A stretch of 64,000 nt of DNA. Origin: Bacillota bacterium (GTDB taxonomy: Bacteria > Bacillota > Clostridia > Oscillospirales > Ruminococcaceae). Shown here one piece after another: positions 34,700-44,019 of this stretch. The notes beneath the pieces were generated by a model that did not search any database, was not told the origin of the DNA, and was given only the letters and a program-made list of their open reading frames with translations. A program made the position numbers and the translations under genes. The number at the start of each line of letters is the position of its first letter. Within the stretch, counting starts at the first letter, position 1. The stretch lies in assembly GCA_023413185.1 (NCBI GenBank), contig JAEZQD010000152.1, positions 13,881-77,880 on the forward strand, written 5' to 3'.

Positions 34700-35048
34700 G
34701 CTATATTGCCTAAACCCGTCATGCGTGTGGCGAACGCCGGATAATGTCTGCTCGTGGACAATGTGCCCGACAAAAGACAGGGTATCAGTTGACGCAACGC
34801 CAAAGTATAACATTGCAGCCCTTGCGGCGTGTGTAAACAAGCTTGACAAAGACAGGCACAAATCAAAACCAACACGGGGTAGATCTGTAATCGGCACAGA
34901 CAAGGACGGAAAAGAGCACCGCTATAAATCCTCGGCAGACGCGTACAGGGCACACGGGATAAGCCGGAGTAATTTGTCAAACGCCTTAAACCAAAAAACA
35001 AGGGCGGGCGGGCTGTATTGGAGGTATGCGGATGCAGACAAGGCATAA
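34689..35048 (+). CDS. Phage protein with NUMOD-like C-terminal DNA-binding region
   Basis: 119 residues. N-terminal Cys pairs (YCLNPSCVWRTPDNVCSWTMC), then HRYKSSADAYRAHGISRSNLSNAL and GGLYWRY, the pattern of NUMOD1-type helix-turn-helix modules usually joined to homing nucleases; here no nuclease domain follows. Confidence 0.65.
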   Translation: MAIKLYCLNPSCVWRTPDNVCSWTMCPTKDRVSVDATPKYNIAALAACVNKLDKDRHKSKPTRGRSVIGTDKDGKEHRYKSSADAYRAHGISRSNLSNALNQKTRAGGLYWRYADADKA

Positions 35049-35517
35049 GCTGCCTGACGATGTAAAGCAATCTGTTATCTCCTACATACGCGGATATGAC
35101 CGTAGGCTAAAGCGGTATCTGTCAATGCGCAGCGATATAATCAATTCTACAGGGTGCGCCTTTGCGGAATACACAGCATCGCACGAGGGCAAGCAAGAAA
35201 CGCGGCGGCAGTACTTCTCGCACGGCAGCGAAGTAGGCAGACCCGTGGAAAATAAAGCGGAAAAGCTTGAAGCCCTTGAATTTCAGCCAGACGTCAAGAA
35301 GATGCGCGCGGTCGAGCAAGCAAAGAACACCATAGGGGCAGACTTACAGAGCGAGGAACTCCGAGAGAAGCTAAAAACCGCGATATGGCTTAACTGCCTT
35401 GCGGGGCGGCAATATCCATACGAGATATTGGACGTACCGACAATCGGGCGAAATGAGTTTTATCGCAGAAAGGCGGAGTTTGTGTATTTGATTGCTGAGA
35501 TTGAAATGTTGATTTAG
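35032..35517 (+). CDS. Putative late-gene transcription regulator (ArpU/RinA position)
   Basis: 161 residues from the ATG at 35032, 8 bases after GGAGG. Helical, ending in VPTIGRNEFYRRKAEFVYLIA, a helix-turn-helix-like end seen in phage late regulators of the ArpU/RinA type. It is the last gene before the packaging module, as such regulators usually are. Family assignment is tentative. Confidence 0.55.
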   Translation: MQTRHKLPDDVKQSVISYIRGYDRRLKRYLSMRSDIINSTGCAFAEYTASHEGKQETRRQYFSHGSEVGRPVENKAEKLEALEFQPDVKKMRAVEQAKNTIGADLQSEELREKLKTAIWLNCLAGRQYPYEILDVPTIGRNEFYRRKAEFVYLIAEIEMLI

Positions 35518-35668
35518 GTACTGTGCATCCAAAAACAATGGTAAAATTATCATAGTGGGAATTGTATAGAGGCGGATAAGCTTCGGCTGCCGCCTCACCC
35601 GCTAAACAACAACACAAAGCCGCTCAGAGATGGGCGGATTTGTTATATCAAATAGCGAGGTGGTGAGA

Positions 35669-36142
35669 GTGGCAAAGAGTAAATGGGAGTATGTGCAAAG
35701 CAAACTAGACGCTGTATCGACATGGTGTCGGGCTGGCGTTTTGGAAAAGGATATAGCAAAGAAGTTAGGCATAAGCGTGTCTACTTTTGAATCATACAAG
35801 CTGCAGCACCCGGAATTTTTGGAAGCCTTAAAAAACGGGCGGGAAGATGCGGACGACCAAGTAGAAGCTGCCTTGTTTGAAAAGTGTATCGGAAAGCATT
35901 ATTACGAGCAGGTGGCGTTTAAGTGCAAAGAAGTGTACTACGACGAACAAGACCGCAGATGCGAACGAGAGGAAATTAAAATCACAGAGGTAAAGCGGTT
36001 TATGACTCCTGAGACAATGGCGCAGTTGGCGTGGCTCAATAACCGCAGGCCAGACAGATGGAGAAGGAACGCGGGCAAGGAAAGGCTTGACGAAAAGAAG
36101 TTTGAGCACGACAAAGAAATAGACGACAAGAGGTACTTTTAG
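35669..36142 (+). CDS. Terminase small subunit-like HTH protein
   Basis: 157 residues from GTG at 35669 (GAGGTGG upstream). Homeodomain-like helix-turn-helix at 15-60 (GVLEKDIAKKLGISVSTFES), a middle region HYYEQVAFKCKEVY, and PETMAQLAWLNNRRPDRWRR at the end, as in phBC6A51-type small terminase proteins that recognise pac/cos DNA. Confidence 0.7.
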   Translation: MAKSKWEYVQSKLDAVSTWCRAGVLEKDIAKKLGISVSTFESYKLQHPEFLEALKNGREDADDQVEAALFEKCIGKHYYEQVAFKCKEVYYDEQDRRCEREEIKITEVKRFMTPETMAQLAWLNNRRPDRWRRNAGKERLDEKKFEHDKEIDDKRYF

Positions 36143-36819
36143 TGGATAAGCTTCATTCTTTCTACACAAGCAAAGCGTGGCGCGATTTGTCGTACATGCT
36201 CAAAGTGCAACGTGGCGGCAAGTGCGAACGGTGCGGCGATATAATGCTTGATTGGTCAAAGCTCATTGGGCATCACAAAGTAGAGCTGACCGAGCAAAAC
36301 GTTGACATACCGGCAATATCTCTTAACCCTGACCAGATAGAGGTTATCTGTTGTAATTGCCACAACGAGGAGCATAGGAGATTCGGTCACGGCAAAAAGG
36401 TTTACATCGTGTGGGGCAGTCCTCTTTCGGGCAAGACCACAACGGTTAGAGAGATAATGCGGTACGGCGATATTGTATTAGACATGGATGCACTATGGCA
36501 AGCAGTAACGTTTCAGCCTGAGTATATTAAGCCAGACAACGTAAGGTACAACGTGTTTGCATTAAGAGACAACCTCATGGAGCAAATCAAGATGCGGCAC
36601 GGTCAATGGTACGATGCGTACATTATAGGAGGATATCCGGATAAGTACGAGCGGCAAAGACTGTGCAACACGCTAGGCGCAGAGGAAATCTATTGCGAGA
36701 GCACAAAAGCTGAATGCCTAGAGCGCAGAGCAAAGAGCGGCAAGCCTGTTGTGTGGGATGATTACATTAACGAGTGGTGGGACGTATATGAAAGGAGCCA
36801 AGATGTATATACCGTTTAA
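36142..36819 (+). CDS. HNH endonuclease fused to P-loop kinase-like domain
   Basis: 225 residues from GTG. Residues 1-82 are an HNH nuclease: SFYTSKAWRDL, CERCGD, GHHKVEL, CCNCHNEEHRR. From 86 a P-loop domain begins: VYIVWGSPLSGKTTTVREI with Walker-A Lys, IVLDMDALWQAV and a C-terminal DDYINEWWDVY, like polynucleotide kinases. HNH proteins beside TerL are needed for cos cleavage in HK97-like phages; the added kinase could process the ends. Confidence 0.85.
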   Translation: MDKLHSFYTSKAWRDLSYMLKVQRGGKCERCGDIMLDWSKLIGHHKVELTEQNVDIPAISLNPDQIEVICCNCHNEEHRRFGHGKKVYIVWGSPLSGKTTTVREIMRYGDIVLDMDALWQAVTFQPEYIKPDNVRYNVFALRDNLMEQIKMRHGQWYDAYIIGGYPDKYERQRLCNTLGAEEIYCESTKAECLERRAKSGKPVVWDDYINEWWDVYERSQDVYTV

Positions 36820-37042
36820 CAGCGATTACAGCGAGGACGCAAGGGTAATGCTTCTTGCGCAGCGCGCGTCGGGGAAAATGGATGTGTATCGCAAACTTAA
36901 AAGGATAATCAAAAAGACAAAAAGAGCGATATGGGTATGCAACATAAGACTTGCGTTGCTACAGGCGGCGCGTAAAGTTGTTCGCTGGGGCATGAAAACA
37001 ACCGAAACGAAAGGAGTGGAGAGTAATGGCTATAAGCACTAA
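36803..37042 (+). CDS. Basic 79-residue phage protein
   Basis: ATG after AAGGAG, overlapping the HNH-kinase gene. Lys/Arg-rich helix (YRKLKRIIKKTKRA). Unknown; may bind DNA near packaging genes. Confidence 0.6.
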   Translation: MYIPFNSDYSEDARVMLLAQRASGKMDVYRKLKRIIKKTKRAIWVCNIRLALLQAARKVVRWGMKTTETKGVESNGYKH

Positions 37043-37241
37043 GGGGAGAACGATAAATATAAAAGCGAAAATACCTTTCTCGTTTTACATGAGGATGCTA
37101 ATGATACGGATATTTGACGGTTGCAAATGGTTTGACACAAGAAAGTGGTGCTTGAAAGCCTGTGGAACAATTGAGTGGAGCGTTGGCGGCAGAAAGTGGA
37201 AGCGACTAACCCCGCCCCGTGCACAGGCAACGAGCGCCTAA
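37026..37241 (+). CDS. Basic 71-residue phage protein
   Basis: ATG after AAGGAGTGGAG, overlapping the previous gene. Basic, Trp-containing (FDGCKWFDTRKWCLKACG). No family recognised. Confidence 0.55.
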   Translation: MAISTKGRTINIKAKIPFSFYMRMLMIRIFDGCKWFDTRKWCLKACGTIEWSVGGRKWKRLTPPRAQATSA

Positions 37242-37324
37242 TTAAATACTGGCGTAGGACTTCCACGCAACACACGCCAAAGTTTTGACTTTTCATTTCA
37301 AAAAATCCGAAAGGGCGTGAACCT

Positions 37325-37654
37325 GTGCAAGACAAAGAGTTGTTAGCCGAGATTGAGCGTTTAAAGGCTCAATTCATAAACGCAGACGAAAACAAGATAA
37401 ACGCCCTGTCGGCACTAATTGAACAGGCGGCATACGAAACAATTTACTTAAAGCGGATCAACGAGAAAGCGATCACCACAGGGCTGGTTAAAATACACCC
37501 TGAAAACCCGGATATACAAAAAGCGTTGCCGGTATCGCAAGAAATCGCGCGGCATTCTGCGGCATTGACAAATATACTCGACAAGCTGTGCAAACACCTT
37601 GCAACGGCATCCGACGAGGAGGAGCTAGGACTTGACGAATACGGCGACGAATAG
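37325..37654 (+). CDS. TerL-adjacent small protein, alternative terminase small subunit
   Basis: 109 residues from GTG, mostly helical with ALSALIEQAAYETIYLKRIN and LTNILDKLCKHL, ending acidic. Directly overlapping TerL, it resembles P27-type small terminase subunits in position and helix pattern. Either this or the gene at 35669 may be the true TerS. Confidence 0.6.
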   Translation: MQDKELLAEIERLKAQFINADENKINALSALIEQAAYETIYLKRINEKAITTGLVKIHPENPDIQKALPVSQEIARHSAALTNILDKLCKHLATASDEEELGLDEYGDE

Positions 37655-39338
37655 CTACCTTGTCGAATACTACGAAAAGTGCAAGTCCGGCGAAATCATA
37701 GTTGGCAAAGAATTGATGGCGACGCTTGAAATGCTCATGAGAGACATGGAAAGCCCGCTATATCAGTTTGATACAGCAAAGGCGCACAAAAGGATTAAGT
37801 TTATTGAATCTGAGTGTCGGCACTCTATTGCGCCATTCGCGGGAATGCCTTTTCTCCTTGAATTGTGGGAAAAAGCTTTTATCGAAGCCGTGTATGGGTT
37901 CAAAGTTGAAATTCGCGGCGAGTGGCTGAGGAGATACAACAGGGCACTTTTACTTATAGCGAGAAAAAACGGGAAAACAACATTTTGCTCTGCGCTAGGA
38001 AACGCAGAGTTTTTTTGCGGGTCGCAAGGCACAAATATACTTTGTGCCTCAAACGACTACGAGCAAGCTGGGTTGATATTTGATGAAATCAACAACATGA
38101 GGGAGGAATCCCCAAAACTTCGCAGGGTTAGCCGCAAAAACATAAAGGGCATTTTTATGGGTAACCCAAAACAACGAAAAAAGACTGGGAAATACAGCGT
38201 TCAAAATAAGGCAAAAATCAAAAAGCTATCAATCAAAACCGGGGGCAAAGAGGGCAGAAACGTGGATTTTGCCGTTGTCGATGAAGTTCACGAGATGAAA
38301 GACAACAGCCTTGTAATGCCAATAAGGCAGTCAATGTCCACCAAACCGGAACCGTTGCTTATTGAGATTACAACGGAAGGAAACGTTAGAGATGGCTACC
38401 TCGACGGACTGCTTGTTGAGGCAAGAAAAGTGCTCAAAGGAGAATCTACCGACGACAGATGGCTTGTGTGGCTCTATTCGCAAGACAGCGAATCGGAAAT
38501 ATGGCAAAACGAAAAGTCGTGGGTAAAAAGCAACCCGAACCTCGGCGTATCGAAACGGTGGGATTACCTTGACGGGCTAGTTGAACACGCCAAGACGAAC
38601 AGCGGCGATCGGGCGATGATGCTTGCGAAAGACTTTAACCTCCCGCAGTCGGCATCGACAGCGTGGATGCAAGAAGCAGAGATAATCAACACGGCAACGT
38701 TTGATATAGAAGAATTCAGGGGCGCGTATTACATCGGCGGGGATGACTTTGCAGAAACCACCGACTTGTGCGCATCCGTAATGCTGTTTATGCGACCTGG
38801 CGATAAAACAATATACCTGTGCCCGCACTTTTGGATTCCAGAAACCAAGCTAATCAACTCGCCGGACGATGCCAACTACGAGCAGTGGGCTAAAGACGGC
38901 TATCTATCAATCGTAGACGGGAACATTGTTGACAGCTCGGTTGTTGCGGATTGGAAATGGCAAATGTACAAAGAATACGGCGTTATCCCTTACAAGGACG
39001 GTTACGACAACCGCTTTGCAAAGGACTACATAGCGAAGTTCAAAGAGTATTTCGGGGAGGAAACCGAGTTAATCAACGTGCCGCAGGATTCAAAATGCCT
39101 CAACAACCCGATGCGGCACTTTGAGGCAGACCTACGGAGCAAGCTGGTTAATTACAACAACAATTATGGATTGCTTTACTGCCTCAAAAATACCGGGTTT
39201 AAGGCTGATTCGATTGGCAGGATACAACCGTGCAAGATGCACACAACGAAGCGCATAGACGGCACTGCAGCCTGCCTGTGCGCTTACGCAGTTTACGAAT
39301 GGAACAAATCTGAGTATCACACATTGATAGGCGGGTGA
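37632..39338 (+). CDS. terL: Terminase large subunit
   Basis: DNA-packaging motor, 568 residues from TTG within the previous gene. ATPase with Walker A ALLLIARKNGKTTF, Walker B FAVVDEVHEM and coupling motif IEITTEG; RNase H-like nuclease with GGDDFAETTDL, and Asp in KRIDGTAA. Terminase_1 type of HK97-like siphophages, which usually make cos ends. Confidence 0.95.
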   Translation: MTNTATNSYLVEYYEKCKSGEIIVGKELMATLEMLMRDMESPLYQFDTAKAHKRIKFIESECRHSIAPFAGMPFLLELWEKAFIEAVYGFKVEIRGEWLRRYNRALLLIARKNGKTTFCSALGNAEFFCGSQGTNILCASNDYEQAGLIFDEINNMREESPKLRRVSRKNIKGIFMGNPKQRKKTGKYSVQNKAKIKKLSIKTGGKEGRNVDFAVVDEVHEMKDNSLVMPIRQSMSTKPEPLLIEITTEGNVRDGYLDGLLVEARKVLKGESTDDRWLVWLYSQDSESEIWQNEKSWVKSNPNLGVSKRWDYLDGLVEHAKTNSGDRAMMLAKDFNLPQSASTAWMQEAEIINTATFDIEEFRGAYYIGGDDFAETTDLCASVMLFMRPGDKTIYLCPHFWIPETKLINSPDDANYEQWAKDGYLSIVDGNIVDSSVVADWKWQMYKEYGVIPYKDGYDNRFAKDYIAKFKEYFGEETELINVPQDSKCLNNPMRHFEADLRSKLVNYNNNYGLLYCLKNTGFKADSIGRIQPCKMHTTKRIDGTAACLCAYAVYEWNKSEYHTLIGG

Positions 39339-39341
39339 AAA

Positions 39342-40580
39342 ATGGGCGTTTTGAATTATCTAAAAGGAGTATTCGGGCAAAGCGGGCGGTCGATGTACTC
39401 AAAATGGCTAACCGACAGCACCCCCGTGTTTACATCGTTTGGGCGTGACATTTATTTGTCCGACTTTGTAAACAATGCAATCGACCGAGTAGCATCCGAA
39501 ATAAGCAAAATAGAAATTAAAAGCGTCGTGCAGTCAAACGGGACTGTCAGAGTGCAAAACGACGACATAACGCGGCTAATGCGGTTTAAACCAAACCCGT
39601 TACAAACCACGTCGGACTTTTTGTCAAGTGTGGAGTGGCTGAGGAGGAAGAAAAGAAACGTTTTCATCTATCCTCAATACGAAATGGTTGCAACGCCTGA
39701 CGGCAGACAGTTCAAACGATATGTCGCGTTATATCCGCTTAACCCGTCGGACGTACATATTGGCGTACTGAACAATCAAGTGTGGGAAGTGCGGCTAATC
39801 TTTGAAGATGGCAGCGAATACACCCTGCCTTACGCCGATCTGATACACCTAAAATGGCGGCGCGGCAAGAACACAGTCACAGGCGGCGGGGACGACTACG
39901 GAAATGTTGACGACCTCGATGTTTTAAGGACAATTGAAGCCCTCGACAAAACAATACAGGGCATTCCGAAAGCAATTGAAGCTAGCCTACAAGTAAAGGG
40001 CGTGTTCCACTCAAAAGGCGCACTGAGCCAAGAAAAGCTAAAGGTTGCCCGTGATGATTTTGAGGAGCACTTGTTTTCGAGCAAAGCCGGAATGATTGCG
40101 ACCGACTTAGCCGGGGAGTTTACCCCGGTAAGAATTGATTCGCCGGACATCCCCGAACCAGCAATGAAGTTTTTAAAAGCGGTCATTCAGGAAAAGTACG
40201 GCATATCGGCGGCAATCCTATCTGGCGACTACACTGGGGCGCAGCACAGCGCGTTCTTCCAGACGGCGATTGAGGATTTTTTAATCCAGTTTGAGCAGGC
40301 ATCAACAGCCTGCCTTTTTTCTGCCCGCGAACAGGATGTCGGGCACAGAATTAAGTGCTATTACAGCAAGGTCAACTATATGTCCACTCAGGATAAATAC
40401 AACCTTGCCGACCTAGCGTCAAAGATTGGAGCAATGACCCTGAATCAGATTAACGAGATGTACGGGATAGAACCGTTTGACGGAGGCGACCGCAGGCTGC
40501 AAAGCCTAAACTACGTCAACATAGAGGACGTTGACGCTTACCAAAAAGGAAAGGCTGGGGTTACAGATGGCGAAACATGA
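39342..40580 (+). CDS. Portal protein (HK97 family)
   Basis: 412 residues forming the dodecameric capsid-vertex channel. Typical features: FVNNAIDRVASEISKIEI, RPNPLQ-like FKPNPLQTTSDFL, LIHLKWR, and VIQEKYGISAAILSGDYTGAQHSAF. Starts 3 bases after TerL. Confidence 0.94.
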   Translation: MGVLNYLKGVFGQSGRSMYSKWLTDSTPVFTSFGRDIYLSDFVNNAIDRVASEISKIEIKSVVQSNGTVRVQNDDITRLMRFKPNPLQTTSDFLSSVEWLRRKKRNVFIYPQYEMVATPDGRQFKRYVALYPLNPSDVHIGVLNNQVWEVRLIFEDGSEYTLPYADLIHLKWRRGKNTVTGGGDDYGNVDDLDVLRTIEALDKTIQGIPKAIEASLQVKGVFHSKGALSQEKLKVARDDFEEHLFSSKAGMIATDLAGEFTPVRIDSPDIPEPAMKFLKAVIQEKYGISAAILSGDYTGAQHSAFFQTAIEDFLIQFEQASTACLFSAREQDVGHRIKCYYSKVNYMSTQDKYNLADLASKIGAMTLNQINEMYGIEPFDGGDRRLQSLNYVNIEDVDAYQKGKAGVTDGET

Positions 40581-41202
40581 ACTTGACGGAAAGTACATTA
40601 AGCGATGTTACGAACTTACAGAAGCAAGAGCAGAAGCAGACAGCAACGTTATAGATGGTCACGCCGCCGTATACGGGCAAACAACCAATATTTGCGGCTG
40701 GTTTTATGAAGTAATTGCGCCGGGCGCGTTTGACCGTACAGACTTATCTGACGTTGCGCTGTATCTCAACCACAACATTGATTCTTTGCCTATGGCAAGA
40801 AGCAGAAAAAGCATACCAAATTCCACTATGAAGGTCGCGCCTGACGAGCGCGGTCTTTTTATGTCCGCGACAATCGACACCGAAAACAACACAGACGCAA
40901 AAGCCCTACGGTCTGCAATAGTAAGAAAAGACGTAACGGGCATGAGTTTTGCTTTTCTTGTAGGCGACGAGGAATGGGCTGGGTTAGACACAGACATGCC
41001 AACGCGGACAATCAAAAGCGTGTCAAAGGTTATTGAAGTGTCGGCGGTTACTTACCCGGCGTATGCAGGCACAGACATAGACGCGCGCTCTAATTCGCTG
41101 GAGAGCGATAGGGCGGCTCTGGAGAGAGCAAAAAGCGTTTCTATAAACCCCAGCATTGATATCAGAAAAAGACAAATGAAAATGAAAGAGAGGCTTTTGT
41201 AA
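40567..41202 (+). CDS. Prohead maturation protease (HK97 family)
   Basis: Serine protease clearing the scaffold of the procapsid. 211 residues; VIDGHAAVYGQ, GAFDRT, LYLNHNIDSLPMARS with the catalytic His, VTGMSFAFLVG with Ser, then SAVTYPAY. Starts within the portal gene; ends at the capsid start (one-base overlap). Confidence 0.92.
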   Translation: MAKHELDGKYIKRCYELTEARAEADSNVIDGHAAVYGQTTNICGWFYEVIAPGAFDRTDLSDVALYLNHNIDSLPMARSRKSIPNSTMKVAPDERGLFMSATIDTENNTDAKALRSAIVRKDVTGMSFAFLVGDEEWAGLDTDMPTRTIKSVSKVIEVSAVTYPAYAGTDIDARSNSLESDRAALERAKSVSINPSIDIRKRQMKMKERLL

Positions 41203-42392
41203 TGACCCTTATTGAAATGCAGGAGAGACGCTCCGCAATTTACGCAACCGAGATTGACAACGCAAAGACCGACGCTGAACTGAACGCGCTGGAGACTGAG
41301 CTCAGAAAGCTTGACTTGCAGATTGCCGAGGAGCAGCGCAAGAACGCGGCAAACGTAATGGCAGACCCCGTAGGCAGGACTGCAGCTGTAAACGCTGAAA
41401 TCCCTGGCGTTGTGGTCGCCGGAGCAAAGCCGCAGAATTCTCGCGCAGCAGACGACACGGACGACATGGAGTACAGAAAAGCGTTTATGCAGTTTGTTAC
41501 TCGCGGTGTTCCTATCCCTACCGAAAAGCGCGAAGACGAGAACACTTTAACCACGGACGTCTCAACCGCAATCCCCACGGTGCTGGTAAACAGAATCGTC
41601 GAAAAGATGGAAAGTTTAGGGATGATTCTGCCGCTGCTGACGCGCACAAACTACGCAGCGGGTGTAAACATTCCAACGGATACCGTAAAGCCTGTTGCAA
41701 CATGGGTAAACGAAGGTGCTGGCTCGGATCGGCAGAAGAAAGCGACTAGCTATGTGGTATTTGGCAAGCACAAGCTGCGTTGCGAAATCTCTGTGTCTAT
41801 GGAAGTTAGCGTTATGGCTATCTCGGCATTTGAATCTGCGTTTGTGCGTCAGGTGTCCGAAGCGATGGTAAAGGCTATCGAAAGCAAGGTTGTTTCTACA
41901 GACGCAGGGACTACAAACCCCAAGGGAATCCTCGCAGAGACCCCCGCGACTGGTCAGGCAATTACCGCAAAAACCCTCACTTACGAAAAGCTTGTTGAGG
42001 CGGAGGCAGCTCTTCCGCAGGCATATGAATCTGGCGCGGTCTGGTGCATGACCAAAAAGACGTTCATGTCTTTTGTGGGAATGACGGATGCAAACGGGCA
42101 GCCGATTGCGCGTGTTACGTACGGCATTGCGGGCAAGCCCGAAAGAATCCTGCTTGGAAGAAGTGTTGTTCTTTGCGACTACCTGGACAGCTTTTCTTCC
42201 ACCCTTACCGCGGGTAAGATTTTTGCATTCATGTTTAACTTCTCGGACTATGCCCTCAACACCGTGTACGACATGGGAATCCAGCGCAAGCAGGATTGGG
42301 AAACCGAGGATATGCTCACCAAGGCGGTCATGTCCGTTGACGGCAAGGTTGTAGACAAAAACAGCCTTGTAACAATCGCGAAAGCGGCGTAA
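41202..42392 (+). CDS. Major capsid protein (HK97 fold)
   Basis: 396 residues. Residues 1-95 are a coiled, scaffold-like delta domain likely cut off by the protease; the mature part has the HK97 pattern (VNRIVEKMESLGMILPLLT, ISVSMEVSVMA, NPKGIL, TFMSFVGMTDANGQPIA, RSVVLCDYLDS). Confidence 0.94.
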   Translation: MTLIEMQERRSAIYATEIDNAKTDAELNALETELRKLDLQIAEEQRKNAANVMADPVGRTAAVNAEIPGVVVAGAKPQNSRAADDTDDMEYRKAFMQFVTRGVPIPTEKREDENTLTTDVSTAIPTVLVNRIVEKMESLGMILPLLTRTNYAAGVNIPTDTVKPVATWVNEGAGSDRQKKATSYVVFGKHKLRCEISVSMEVSVMAISAFESAFVRQVSEAMVKAIESKVVSTDAGTTNPKGILAETPATGQAITAKTLTYEKLVEAEAALPQAYESGAVWCMTKKTFMSFVGMTDANGQPIARVTYGIAGKPERILLGRSVVLCDYLDSFSSTLTAGKIFAFMFNFSDYALNTVYDMGIQRKQDWETEDMLTKAVMSVDGKVVDKNSLVTIAKAA

Positions 42393-42401
42393 GGAGGAAA
42401 T

Positions 42402-43349
42402 ATGGGATATTCTAGAGCGTCTTATAAACACGACTACGGACAGACCATTACCACAGACGCAGCGGGAGTTGAACTCTCCCGCGCGTTTTTATCGCATTAC
42501 AACATCCCCGCCGCGGACGCATCCGCGGAATCCGACGACGGCGCTTTGGTTGCAACCGACCTAAACGCGACCATTCAGACTGTTACGACCAATATTACAA
42601 ACCCTGACGCGCCGAGAAATGTGAAGGTAAAAGGCAACGCATCTGGCATTAACAACGTTGTAAAAGTGTGGGGAACCAACTTTGCAGACGAAGCGATCAG
42701 CGAGGAAATTACGCCAAACGGTGTAACTGCTGTCGCGGGGAACCTTGCGTTTAAAACCATCACAAAGATAGATTTGCCGGTAGAAGACCACACAGCCGCA
42801 AAGCAAAAGACAACCTCCGCCGTAAGCGCCGCAACCGGCGCGGGAGAGGTCACGTTGCTTGTTGAGGGCGCAGCGCTTGGCGAAGATGGTAGAGAGGTTA
42901 CATTTACGCTTGCGGCCGGAGATGTGGTAAGCACAACCACTGCGGCGACAGCCATTAAAAACACGCTGAACGCCGACGCGGTAATTGCAACCCACTTTAC
43001 GGTTACGTCGAGCGCGGCTAACGTAATTATGGAGGCAAAAGTTGCCGCGCCGCAGGATGCAAGCATTGACTTAACTGTTGCCGAAGCTGGGGATACAGGG
43101 CTTACTATTGGCTCAATCACCATCAACACCACAACCGGCGTTCGCGACCGTATTAGTGTTGGCTTTGGTAAAAAGTTTGGCATCCCTTATCGCTTGGCAG
43201 CCGACGAGCTTGTTGTTGTAAAGCTTTTTAACAACTCTGCGGACGCGGGGACCGTAACGGTTGACGCCGCCAAGATTGAAAGCAACGTTATTGCGCTGAA
43301 CGGCACACCGGACGGGCTTAAACCTGTAGACCTATACATTATCGTGTAA
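42402..43349 (+). CDS. Capsid-associated structural protein with inserted beta domain
   Basis: 315 residues. The outer parts (1-132 and about 245-315: NVKVKGNASGINNVVKVWGT ... FGKKFGIPYRLAADELVVV) look like one domain split by an Ala/Thr/Val-rich insert at about 133-243. Position after the capsid gene and this composition suggest a head decoration or fibre protein. AAGGAGG before ATG. Confidence 0.7.
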   Translation: MGYSRASYKHDYGQTITTDAAGVELSRAFLSHYNIPAADASAESDDGALVATDLNATIQTVTTNITNPDAPRNVKVKGNASGINNVVKVWGTNFADEAISEEITPNGVTAVAGNLAFKTITKIDLPVEDHTAAKQKTTSAVSAATGAGEVTLLVEGAALGEDGREVTFTLAAGDVVSTTTAATAIKNTLNADAVIATHFTVTSSAANVIMEAKVAAPQDASIDLTVAEAGDTGLTIGSITINTTTGVRDRISVGFGKKFGIPYRLAADELVVVKLFNNSADAGTVTVDAAKIESNVIALNGTPDGLKPVDLYIIV

Positions 43350-43361
43350 GGTGGGAACGTT

Positions 43362-43616
43362 ATGGCGCTGTTAGATGATGTAAAACCAAGGATAGGGGTG
43401 TTTTATTCCACCCCACTTAAAGATGCCGAAGTGCAGGGCATAATCGACGGTGCCAAGTTGTTTTACAAGGGCGCGGGGTGGGACGTAGGTTCTGCCCCGG
43501 ATGCTCTTGCGGTCGAGGCAATTGTACTGTATTGCAAGATGGCACAGTCAACCGACCCGGCTCAGCTCACCAACCACCCCGTGATGATTAACTTTATCGC
43601 GCAAGGGAGATATTGA
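43362..43616 (+). CDS. Head-tail connector, gp6-like
   Basis: 84 residues, helical (LLDDVKPRIGVFY, DALAVEAIVLYCKM). Size and place directly after the head genes fit HK97 gp6-type adaptors on the portal. Confidence 0.75.
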   Translation: MALLDDVKPRIGVFYSTPLKDAEVQGIIDGAKLFYKGAGWDVGSAPDALAVEAIVLYCKMAQSTDPAQLTNHPVMINFIAQGRY

Positions 43617-43617
43617 C

Positions 43618-44019
43618 GTGTTTAAATTTAATCCAACCACCCCTTTTGCGGCGTGGTTTGAATCAAGCACATACGTGCCGGGGCAAGGAAACACAACCAC
43701 ATGGGAGCAGATAAAAAGCGGCGACATCGGAGTTTATTTTTGCGAATGGCGCGGATCGTTTGGCGAACAACAGCTTGCCGCGCACAGTCTAGGAGTAAAC
43801 GAGATGGCAACCATACGGACGTTTTACAACCCGGACATTTACGCGGCGTTGCAAGGCAAAAAGTGTGTAATCGTCAAATACGCCGACGCGTCGTCTATGG
43901 TTGGAGGAAAGCCGAGCAAAAACAGCCCGTACTTGTATGAACTATGGGGCGGGGTTGATAACGTCTTAGAGCAAAACCTTTGGATGGAGTTTAAGGTCAG
44001 GAGGTATGAGGGCAAATGA
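43618..44019 (+). CDS. Head closure protein
   Basis: 133 residues from GTG, 1 base after the previous stop. Beta-rich small barrel (TIRTFYNPDIYAALQGKKCV, WMEFKVRRYEGK) as in SPP1 gp16/phage head-closure proteins. Stop overlaps next start. Confidence 0.75.
   Translation: MFKFNPTTPFAAWFESSTYVPGQGNTTTWEQIKSGDIGVYFCEWRGSFGEQQLAAHSLGVNEMATIRTFYNPDIYAALQGKKCVIVKYADASSMVGGKPSKNSPYLYELWGGVDNVLEQNLWMEFKVRRYEGK

Noticed and set aside
41616..42431. 271-residue minus-strand frame
   Set aside because: Antisense of the major capsid protein; no ribosome site.
42575..43183. 202-residue minus-strand frame
   Set aside because: Hydrophobic look arises from the Ala/Thr/Val codons of the head protein on the other strand.
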